From assembly GCA_945901405.1 (NCBI GenBank), contig CAMDLH010000038.1:1-39796 (forward strand): a stretch of 39,796 bases of DNA, written 5' to 3'. The notes under the pieces were generated by a model. The model was not told the origin of the DNA. It saw only the letters and a list, made by a program, of their open reading frames with translations, and did no database searches. Below are positions 33,358 through 39,796 of the stretch, in pieces. Positions within the stretch are counted from its first letter, which is position 1. Every line of letters starts with the position of its first letter. The stretch is from Bordetella parapertussis. Its GTDB lineage: Bacteria; Pseudomonadota; Gammaproteobacteria; Burkholderiales; SG8-41. Both the position numbers and the translations under genes were made by a program.

Positions 33358-34746
33358 ATGGCGCAAGACGACAAGGCAGCCGTGAAAACAAAACCCTTCA
33401 GCGGCTATTACAACCGCCCGTTGCAAAACGATGATTCGTTGCTGACACACGTCGGCCCCGGCACGCCTTGCGGCGAATACATGCGGCGCTACTGGCAGCC
33501 GTTTCTGATTGCTTCCGAACTTGGCGAACTGCCGATCGCGGTGCGTTTGCTGGGCGAAGACCTGGTGGTGTTCCGTGATAAATCCGGGCGCCTGGGTTTG
33601 CTGCACAAGCACTGCGTGCATCGCGGCGTGTCGCTGGAGTTCGGCATCATCGCCGAGCACGGAATACGCTGCTGTTATCACGGCTGGCATTTTGATTGTG
33701 ACGGCACCATCCTCGACACACCCGCCGAGCCCGACACCAGCCGCATCAAGAATAATTTTTGCCAGGGCGCGTATCAGGTGCGCGAGGAACACGGGTTGCT
33801 CTTTGCCTACATGGGGCCGCCGGAGCACACGCCGGAGTTTCCTTATTACGATTCATTCAGCGATCCGCATCTGACCATCGCGCCTTTCAGAATGATTTTG
33901 CCGTGCAACTGGCTGCAGATCGTCGAGAACGCCGCCGACCCGATACACAACGCTTATCTGCACGCGATCATGAGCGCCAGCGGCAATCAGTTTTCGGCGG
34001 CGTTCAAGGTGCAACCCGCGCTGGATTTTGTCGAGACGCCGCTGGGCTTTTTGTCTATGGCCACGCGCAAGATTCGCGACTTCGTATTCATACGCGCGGG
34101 TGAGTTGATGCTGCCGAACGTGGCGCAATTTCCCTCTGGCAACAACAAGGTGGATAGCGAGTCGGTGCGCGCGTTCTCATCCACCACGCGCTGGGCGGTG
34201 CCGGTTGACGATCACAATTCGTTTTATATAGGCGCGACGCACTGGGATTCACGCGGCGGCGCGCGCAGTACCAGCCTTGACGATTATGGCGTGGGCAAGA
34301 TGCCGCTGCTCGGCCAGACGGCGGACAGGCCGTATCACGAGCGGCAAGTCGAGCCGGGCGACTACGATGCGATGGTCAGCCCCGGCCCGATTGTGAACCG
34401 CAAATCGGAGCATCTGGGCACCACGGATCGCGGCGTGGTGATGATCCGGCGCATGCTGGCTAATGCCATCAACACCACGCGCGAAGGCAACGTGCCGGCG
34501 ATACCGCGCTTGCCCGCGGGCGAGACTGCGGTGCGCACTTACGCGCACGAAACCGTGTTGCGTCTGCCGGCGGCCGATGGGTTGGTGGATCGCAAGGTGC
34601 TGGCGGATTTCGGCCGGCGCGCGGCCAAGGTGTTCATCGACATGGATGACATACCCTCGAATTGCCGCGACGAGGTTGCGCGCGAGCGCATCGATGCGAT
34701 TTTGCGCGAATGCTGCGGCGGAGCTGCCCAAGCCGCGCGGGTGTAA
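33358..34746 (+). CDS. Rieske-type aromatic ring-hydroxylating oxygenase, alpha subunit (phthalate dioxygenase-like)
   Basis: A 462-residue oxygenase subunit. The ATG at 33358 follows GAAGGAG by seven bases. The Rieske [2Fe-2S] ligands are C86-x-H88 and C105-x2-H108 (KHCVHRG, CCYHGW). The mononuclear iron site is the N-x2-D-x2-H-x4-H motif, with D194, H197 and H202 (NAADPIHNAYLH). The layout matches the phthalate 4,5-dioxygenase/VanA/DdmC class that works with one FMN/2Fe-2S reductase and has no beta subunit. The reductase is encoded at 36106-37083, after the RidA and Bug genes. Substrate is probably an aromatic acid or related ring or methoxy compound. Confidence 0.92.
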   Translation: MAQDDKAAVKTKPFSGYYNRPLQNDDSLLTHVGPGTPCGEYMRRYWQPFLIASELGELPIAVRLLGEDLVVFRDKSGRLGLLHKHCVHRGVSLEFGIIAEHGIRCCYHGWHFDCDGTILDTPAEPDTSRIKNNFCQGAYQVREEHGLLFAYMGPPEHTPEFPYYDSFSDPHLTIAPFRMILPCNWLQIVENAADPIHNAYLHAIMSASGNQFSAAFKVQPALDFVETPLGFLSMATRKIRDFVFIRAGELMLPNVAQFPSGNNKVDSESVRAFSSTTRWAVPVDDHNSFYIGATHWDSRGGARSTSLDDYGVGKMPLLGQTADRPYHERQVEPGDYDAMVSPGPIVNRKSEHLGTTDRGVVMIRRMLANAINTTREGNVPAIPRLPAGETAVRTYAHETVLRLPAADGLVDRKVLADFGRRAAKVFIDMDDIPSNCRDEVARERIDAILRECCGGAAQAARV

Positions 34747-34751
34747 GCGAC

Positions 34752-35150
34752 ATGACCGAATCCCGTTTTATTACCGTTGCGCCCGATAGCGCGCGCAGTG
34801 TTCTTGCGAGCGATGTTGTAGTCGCGGGTGAGCTTGCTTTTATCTCCGGCGTGCGCGGCGTTGATCTCACCAACGACCGCATGCCGCTGGCGGAAAAAGT
34901 CGAGGCGCAGACGCAAAAGATTTTTGCGAATCTCGATGTGGTGTTGCAGGCGGCGGGTCTCACGCGTCAGCACGTTGTTTCGGTTAAAGTGTATCTCATT
35001 GATTTTGAACGACTTTTTGAACGCATGAACAAGGCGTATCTGGGCTGCATGGGCACTGCGCCCTTGCCCGCGCGCACCTGCGTGGGCGTCACGCAGCTTA
35101 CGCGCGGTGCGCAGGTGGAAATGGATTTTGTCGTGCGTACCACGGCGTAA
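34752..35150 (+). CDS. RidA/YjgF/YER057c-family protein
   Basis: A 132-residue Rid-family protein, five bases after the oxygenase gene. Family motifs are ELAFISGVRG near residue 27, a QTQKIFANLDVVLQAAGLT helix and the C-terminal PARTCVGV segment with the Arg that binds the carboxylate of imine substrates. RidA proteins hydrolyse enamine/imine intermediates or act on related compounds. A member in a catabolic operon often removes a side product or performs a hydrolysis step in the pathway. The start at 34752 fits the usual length. Confidence 0.88.
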   Translation: MTESRFITVAPDSARSVLASDVVVAGELAFISGVRGVDLTNDRMPLAEKVEAQTQKIFANLDVVLQAAGLTRQHVVSVKVYLIDFERLFERMNKAYLGCMGTAPLPARTCVGVTQLTRGAQVEMDFVVRTTA

Positions 35151-35156
35151 CGTTCG

Positions 35157-36128
35157 ATGATGATGCTGCATCGCGCGTTGTTTACTGCGCTTCTGTGCTT
35201 TCCATTGCTGGTTTTTGCACAGCAGAACTACCCCAGCAAACCGATCCGGCTGATAGTGCCGTACCCCGCCGGCGGTGCGAACGATATATTCGCACGACCG
35301 ATCGCGAAGAAAATCTCCGAACAACTCGGCCAGCAAGTCGTGATCGATAATCGCGCGGGCGCGTCCGGTGTCATCGGCGCACAACTGGTAGCGAGTGCGC
35401 AGTCCGATGGCTACACGCTGCTCGCGACCAGCGGCAGCCTCACGCTGATACCGCTGACAATGAAGAAAGCGCCGTTCGATGTGCTGCGCGACTTCACTTG
35501 TATCGTCGCGGCGGCGACTTCAACCACCGTGGTGGTGATCCATCCCTCGCTGCCGGTGCAGTCGATGAAGGAGCTCGCCGAGTACGGACGCAAAAATCCC
35601 GGCGTGCTCAAGTACGGCACCGCGGGCGCGGGCCGCATGCAGCATCTCACCGGCGAGACGCTTGCACACGCCATCAACACCAAGCTGATCCAGGTCAGCT
35701 ACAAGGGCGGACATCAGGCGTTGATCGATCTGCTCGGCGGGCACGTCTCGATGGGCGTGCTGCATTTGTCGACGGTATTACCGCATGTGAAGGCGGGCAG
35801 GTTGCGCGCGCTGGCGGTGGCGGAGGAACATCGCAGCAAGGCGTATCCGGATATACCTACCGCGGCGGAGAGCGGTTTTCCGAAATTCGCCATGCCTGAA
35901 CCGTATCTGGGATTTGCCGGGCCGGCGCGGTTGCCATCGGCCGTCGTGCAAAAACTCAACGCCGAGGTGAACAAGGCATTGTTAACCAATGAGGTACGCA
36001 CCGCACTGGAAGGCGCGGGTTACATCATCACGCCGGGCACCACGCCCGAGTACTTCACCGGGTTGCAGGAGAAAACATTCCGCACCTATCAGCGGCTGGT
36101 CAAGGATGTCGGACTCACCTACGACTAA
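35157..36128 (+). CDS. Bug/TctC-family tripartite tricarboxylate receptor protein
   Basis: A 323-residue periplasmic receptor, the second in this operon. The signal peptide is cleaved near VFA-Q (residue 21). It has the canonical NYPSKPIRLIVPYPAGGANDIFARP, GQQVVIDNRAGASGVIGAQ, SDGYTL and VSYKGGHQALIDLLGG motifs. Three ATG codons in a row begin at 35157 with no clear ribosome site, six bases after the RidA stop, suggesting translational coupling. Its end overlaps the reductase start by 23 bases. It may bind a different form of the pathway substrate than the receptor at 30221; the ligand is unknown. Confidence 0.93.
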   Translation: MMMLHRALFTALLCFPLLVFAQQNYPSKPIRLIVPYPAGGANDIFARPIAKKISEQLGQQVVIDNRAGASGVIGAQLVASAQSDGYTLLATSGSLTLIPLTMKKAPFDVLRDFTCIVAAATSTTVVVIHPSLPVQSMKELAEYGRKNPGVLKYGTAGAGRMQHLTGETLAHAINTKLIQVSYKGGHQALIDLLGGHVSMGVLHLSTVLPHVKAGRLRALAVAEEHRSKAYPDIPTAAESGFPKFAMPEPYLGFAGPARLPSAVVQKLNAEVNKALLTNEVRTALEGAGYIITPGTTPEYFTGLQEKTFRTYQRLVKDVGLTYD

Positions 36129-37083
36129 AACGCTTCAGGTTCGTGTCAAGTCGGTGACCTATGAAGCCGAGCGCATCAACTCGTACGAGTTGCGCCCATT
36201 GGAGGGCGGTGAGCTGCCGCCGTTCACGGCGGGCGCGCATATCGATGTCAGATTGCACAATGGTTTTACACGCAGCTATTCGCTCACCAACCCGCAAGGT
36301 GAACGCCATCGTTATGTGATCGCGGTGGCCAACGATACGGCGAGTGCTGGCGGCTCGCGCTATATCCACGAGCATGTGCGCGCGGGTGACAGGCTGACCA
36401 TCACGCCGCCGCGAATTAATTTTGTACTTGTTGAGGACGCTAAACACTCGGTGTTGATCGCGGGCGGGATCGGCATCACGCCGATCTGGTGCATGGTGCA
36501 GCGGCTTGTGGCGCTGGGGCGGTCATGGGAATTGCACTACAGCGCGCGCACGCACGAAACGGCGGCGTTCCTGGAGCCCGTCACGGCGTTGCGCGACAAC
36601 AGGAATCGCAATCCGGTGGTGTTGAACTTCGATTTCGAGCCTGATGGCAAGTTATTGAATTTAAAAAAAATTATTGGCAATGCAGCGGCAGATGCGCATC
36701 TTTATTGCTGCGGTCCCACAGGCATGCTCGAAGCCTTCGAGCAAGCCACGGAAAGCCGCCCGCGCGATCATGTTCATGTCGAATATTTCTCGGCGAAAGA
36801 AGCGCCCGCGACAAGCGGCGGGTTCACGGTGTCGTTCGCCAAATCAAACGTGAAGATATTCGTCGAAGAAGGCAAAACCATACTCGACGCCATGATAGGC
36901 GCAGGCCTTAGCCCGCCGCGCTCATGCTGCGAAGGCGTATGCGGCACCTGCGAGATGCGCGTGATCGAGGGCATCCCCGATCATCGCGACATGGTGCTCA
37001 CAGACGCCGAACGCAAGGCCAATAAATCCATACTGATCTGTTGCTCCGGCGCCAAGAGCGAAACGCTGGTGCTGGATTGGTGA
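36106..37083 (+). CDS. FMN/2Fe-2S oxygenase reductase (phthalate-dioxygenase-reductase/VanB-like)
   Basis: A 325-residue electron-transfer protein. The flavin domain has RSYSL at 57-61, the NAD(P)H domain has GGIGITPIW at about 120-128 and CCGPTGML at 201-208, and the C-terminal plant-type ferredoxin domain has C274-x4-C279-x2-C282 and C312. This order (flavin, NAD, ferredoxin) is that of the phthalate dioxygenase reductase class. It would pass electrons from NAD(P)H to the Rieske oxygenase encoded upstream. The start at 36106 lies inside the end of the Bug gene (23-base overlap); a start after the overlap would remove the first domain strand. Confidence 0.92.
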   Translation: MSDSPTTKTLQVRVKSVTYEAERINSYELRPLEGGELPPFTAGAHIDVRLHNGFTRSYSLTNPQGERHRYVIAVANDTASAGGSRYIHEHVRAGDRLTITPPRINFVLVEDAKHSVLIAGGIGITPIWCMVQRLVALGRSWELHYSARTHETAAFLEPVTALRDNRNRNPVVLNFDFEPDGKLLNLKKIIGNAAADAHLYCCGPTGMLEAFEQATESRPRDHVHVEYFSAKEAPATSGGFTVSFAKSNVKIFVEEGKTILDAMIGAGLSPPRSCCEGVCGTCEMRVIEGIPDHRDMVLTDAERKANKSILICCSGAKSETLVLDW

Positions 37084-37105
37084 ACCGCCACGTTGGGCTT
37101 CGCGA

Positions 37106-38800
37106 TTAACGCGCACTCGATGCACCCGCCGGCTTGGCAGCGGGCGGGTTCCTGAAAAACACCGCCTGCAGCTTGGTGGTGAATTCATCGAACGCACGTT
37201 CGGCCATGGCGTTGTAAGCGGCTTCGGCCTGATTGTCGCCTTTCTTGTAGCGATAGCCGAAACGTTCAGGCGGGGAAACCTTCACGCCAAGATCGAACAG
37301 ACTGGCATCGCCCGGAATGCTCATGCGCATGCCGAACGCAACATCGATGCCGACGAACATGCGCGACCCGTCGTCTGACGAGTACGCTCGACCCGACGGA
37401 CCGACTTCATATGCGATCGAGAGCGAAGGTTCCTTTGCCGCGCTCGTGCTCTGCGCGCCCAATTCAAGCTTGAGTATGTCGGTGGGAAAAATTGTCGCGA
37501 ACGCGGTGTTCAGCCGGCTGACGATAGTGCGTTCACGCGGGGCCGAACTGGTTGGCGTGAAATACGGGCTTATCGGCTCGACGATACGTCCGGCGCCGGA
37601 ATGCGAGCGCTGAAAGTTGCTGTCCGCCTGCGCCAGCGAGCCGGTGCTGGGAGCGCTGAACGAGACGCGCACCGTTGCGACATCATTTTTTTCCAGATAG
37701 TCGATCAGGCGCTTCATGAATGGCAGCATGCGCGGATCGGCGTTGGATGCCCTGCGCTGAAAATCGGCGAAGGTTTTTACATACAGATCGTGAAGGGCGG
37801 CGCGCACCTCCGCGTCGACCGAGGAGCCGGGATACACTTTCAGGATGCGGCGCATTTTCGACACCGTGGCTTCCTTCTTCGCTTCGCGAAACGCGGCTAT
37901 CGGCTGCGCGAGCCGAGCCGCGTCCTTGTGGCGCCAGCCGTTGTCGAGATACTGGCCGTAGGCGCTTTCGGTATCGAATTGTTTTGTACTGGAAATCAGC
38001 ATTTCGTCGCTGATGTAATTGCGCGCCAGCGCGATCAGCGGGCATAACACGGCGGCGGCGATTGCCGCGATGATGTAGCGCCGCTGATAAAACTTCGGCA
38101 TGCTCTTGACCAGCGGCCCGGCGGCGGCCTCCGGCGTGCCGCGTTCCTCCCATTCGGTGCGCAGGCGGCATTCGTAGAATGGATCGACCTTCTGAATGGC
38201 GCCCCAATCCTGGGCCGTGGCGGCCTCTCCCAGCGCGCGTTGGCTGTCCCAGAATGCGTTGATCGCCGCTTGCGCCGCGTCCTGACCGCGTATGCTGAAC
38301 TGCTCCTTCGCGCCCTGGAAAGTAAAATCCAGTTGCGTGTGCGTATAGGCGCCGTTGGTGTGCATGTGCGTGCCCTTGAAGTCGCTCAGGATGCGGGTGG
38401 GCACGATGCGCAGCGTGCCGTTGCGCGCATCCACGAATTCAGTGGTGAACAGGTAGCGCCCCGGCTGAAACGGGAAGGGCGAACCCACGATGCGCCGCTG
38501 AATAATCACCAGCAGCACAAGGCACAGCAAAAACACGATGGGCACGTACACGCCCAGCACAAAAAGCGGGCTCTGTACCGCGTACTCCTTATAAAGATTT
38601 CCCATGCCCGCCATGACCGCGGCCAAGGCGGCGCCGGCCAGCAGGATAAACACGATGGCCAGACCGACGACCCCCGACTTGGAGGAGGATTTTTCGGACA
38701 ACAGCGGCGCCGGGCCCGATGTGCCGTTGCTTATGGCGACGAACAGTTCCCTGACGCTCTTGGGCAAGGCATTGAATTCAATGGTGCGTATGTCCGGCAT
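37106..38800 (-). CDS. Unrecognised membrane protein with three predicted helices
   Basis: A 564-residue protein. Hydrophobic segments lie at about 44-66 (VVGLAIVFILLAGAALAAVMAG), about 78-100 (SPLFVLGVYVPIVFLLCLVLLVII) and about 243-260 (YIIAAIAAAVLCPLIALA). Between them is a basic/aromatic cytoplasmic domain (FPFQPGRYLFTTEFVDARNGTLRIV). The remaining 300 residues are polar and probably extracytoplasmic; they hold a Ser/Thr/Pro-rich low-complexity stretch near 390-420. I do not recognise a family. It is convergent with the reductase and divergent from the cupin-like gene. Reading frame, start and codon use look normal. Confidence 0.75.
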   Translation of the reverse strand: MPDIRTIEFNALPKSVRELFVAISNGTSGPAPLLSEKSSSKSGVVGLAIVFILLAGAALAAVMAGMGNLYKEYAVQSPLFVLGVYVPIVFLLCLVLLVIIQRRIVGSPFPFQPGRYLFTTEFVDARNGTLRIVPTRILSDFKGTHMHTNGAYTHTQLDFTFQGAKEQFSIRGQDAAQAAINAFWDSQRALGEAATAQDWGAIQKVDPFYECRLRTEWEERGTPEAAAGPLVKSMPKFYQRRYIIAAIAAAVLCPLIALARNYISDEMLISSTKQFDTESAYGQYLDNGWRHKDAARLAQPIAAFREAKKEATVSKMRRILKVYPGSSVDAEVRAALHDLYVKTFADFQRRASNADPRMLPFMKRLIDYLEKNDVATVRVSFSAPSTGSLAQADSNFQRSHSGAGRIVEPISPYFTPTSSAPRERTIVSRLNTAFATIFPTDILKLELGAQSTSAAKEPSLSIAYEVGPSGRAYSSDDGSRMFVGIDVAFGMRMSIPGDASLFDLGVKVSPPERFGYRYKKGDNQAEAAYNAMAERAFDEFTTKLQAVFFRNPPAAKPAGASSAR

Positions 38801-38897
38801 GAGCGGCCTCCTGAGTTATTTTCTAAGGACGGGCATGGAATTACCCGGCACTTTATTCCAGCCGCGCATGTAGGGCAAGTTCCCGGCTTGCGGTTGT

Positions 38898-38929
38898 TTA
38901 CAATCCGGTCGCCGGGAAGACCTATAATG
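38898..38929 (+). promoter_or_regulatory. Probable promoter for the cupin-like gene
   Basis: A perfect TATAAT at 38924-38929 lies about 40 bases before ATG 38969, with an upstream TTTACA at 38898-38903. The 20-base spacer is longer than the usual 17, so only the -10 is convincing. It sits between the divergent genes. Confidence 0.4.
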
Positions 38930-38968
38930 ACGCCCGTGTCGAGGTTCGTCAGTTGAACGGAGAATAGA

Positions 38969-39727
38969 ATGCTCTTGTCCATCTCAAGCCTGTGGCCGCG
39001 CGCCGATCGCGTGCGGCAATCGTCATCGAATCTGTTCGGCAACGATCCGCAAACCTGGCGCAGCGATTTCACCGAGCGCAAGGCCGGTGTGCCGCAACTG
39101 CTGCTGGTGGAACAGCCCGTGCCCGGCTCCACGGTGCTGCCGCACTATCACTCGACGGATCAGTTTCAGATTTTTCTGCATGGCGGCGGCAAACTCGGCC
39201 GGCAAGAGATCAAGCCCATCTCCATACACTACACCAATCGCTACACCGGTTATGGCCCCATCGTCGCGGGCGCCGCGGGCGTGTCGTACTTTGTGTTTCG
39301 GCCCGAATTCGATCAACTGGTGACCGGCCAGTATCTGCATGTCCCCGAGATGCGTGAGAAGTTGAGGCAGCGGCGCGGTCACAAGCGCGCCGTGATGGTG
39401 GAGGGCGTGCGTGTCATGCCCACTGACGCGCTATTGAAACTATCCGCGCCGCTTACCGAGCGTTTGATCGATGCCGAACACGACGCCAACGATCCGGGTC
39501 TGTTCGCGGACTTGATCAGCCTGGGACCCGCCATGCCTTACACGGGGCCTGATCCGCACGGCGGCGGCGGCCAGGTTTTAGTGGTGCTGCAAGGCGCGAT
39601 GTTTTGTAACAATGAATCGTATGGTGAACGCTCGGGGTTGGCGCTGACCAGCGATGAACTCGCGGTATCCATGCACGCCGGCGGCGGCGGGGCGCAGCTA
39701 CTGGTGTTGCAGTATCCGCGGCGATGA
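38969..39727 (+). CDS. Cupin-like protein
   Basis: A 252-residue protein with a GGAG ribosome site upstream of its ATG. Residues about 42-110 resemble a cupin domain: LPHYHSTDQFQIFLHGGGKLG holds two candidate metal histidines (H59, H61) and a Gln at 65 where many cupins have Glu. A second, weaker beta-rich half at about 185-250 (HGGGGQVLVVLQGAMF, ELAVSMHAGGGGAQLLVLQ) suggests a bicupin. No signal peptide. It is divergent from the unknown membrane protein gene. Function unknown; an enzyme or ligand-binding protein are both possible. Confidence 0.65.
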   Translation: MLLSISSLWPRADRVRQSSSNLFGNDPQTWRSDFTERKAGVPQLLLVEQPVPGSTVLPHYHSTDQFQIFLHGGGKLGRQEIKPISIHYTNRYTGYGPIVAGAAGVSYFVFRPEFDQLVTGQYLHVPEMREKLRQRRGHKRAVMVEGVRVMPTDALLKLSAPLTERLIDAEHDANDPGLFADLISLGPAMPYTGPDPHGGGGQVLVVLQGAMFCNNESYGERSGLALTSDELAVSMHAGGGGAQLLVLQYPRR

Positions 39728-39787
39728 ACGTGCCGCCGCCGGGCAAATTGTTATACTCGCAAGCATACTGTCCACCTGGAGAAAATC

Positions 39788-39796
39788 ATGAGTGAT
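39788..39796 (+). CDS. Start of a downstream gene, cut by the window end
   Basis: ATG AGT GAT preceded by TGGAGA seven to twelve bases upstream looks like a gene start; only three codons are visible. A TATACT at 39752-39757 could be its -10. Identity unknown. Confidence 0.5.

Overview
The window is GC-rich, tightly packed bacterial DNA using the standard bacterial code (TGA is a normal stop in many ATGA start/stop overlaps). The gene content points to a betaproteobacterium of the Burkholderiales type. It has four intact orphan Bug/TctC-family periplasmic receptors plus the remains of a fifth, two family III CoA transferases, many CoA- and amide-metabolism enzymes and several REP-like palindromes. 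No rRNA, tRNA, CRISPR array, phage or transposase gene was seen. No gene-free stretch exceeds 300 bases; the longest is about 200 bases at 11320-11521 and is mostly a palindromic repeat.

Layout. (1) 30-10089, all minus strand: a ten-gene run with 1-4 base overlaps or short gaps. In transcription order it encodes a small GatC/AtzG-like protein, an amidase, a peptide-type ABC ATPase (DppD-like), a second amidase, a family 5 solute-binding protein, two permeases (DppB, DppC), a second ATPase (DppF-like), a DUF2007/zinc-ribbon protein and an enolase-superfamily enzyme. It reads as import plus hydrolysis of an amide or peptide-like compound. (2) 10211-16576, mixed strands: a cytoplasmic ModA-like binding protein, a VOC protein, an MmgE/PrpD protein, two metallo-beta-lactamase-fold lipoproteins with a Bug gene remnant between them, an NTF2-like membrane protein and a small lipoprotein. 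(3) 16596-24432, plus strand: an acyl-CoA metabolism cluster with an AidB-like acyl-CoA dehydrogenase, a DUF559 nuclease-like protein framed by an inverted repeat, an acyl-CoA ligase, a DsbA/FrnE-type oxidoreductase, a CoA transferase, a MaoC hydratase and a PilZ-like protein. (4) 24447-30161, mostly minus: two Bug receptors, a duplicated carboxymuconolactone-decarboxylase-like protein, an aldo/keto reductase and a GMC oxidoreductase. (5) 30221-37083, plus strand: a catabolic operon of Bug receptor, citrate-lyase-like CoA ester lyase, CoA transferase, Rieske oxygenase, RidA protein, second Bug receptor and the flavin/2Fe-2S reductase for the oxygenase. (6) 37106-39796: an unrecognised membrane protein, a divergent cupin-like protein and the first codons of another gene.

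The most striking observation is at 20395-21075. The DsbA/FrnE-like reading frame is intact except for one in-frame TGA at 20443-20445, exactly where the first cysteine of the family's CPWC active site belongs, and a 7-bp hairpin lies at the distance expected of a bacterial SECIS element. This suggests an undescribed or unannotated selenoprotein (UPWC active site). A second pattern is an AT-rich 18-base motif close to TTTATAAACAATAACTTA, which recurs at six gene boundaries.
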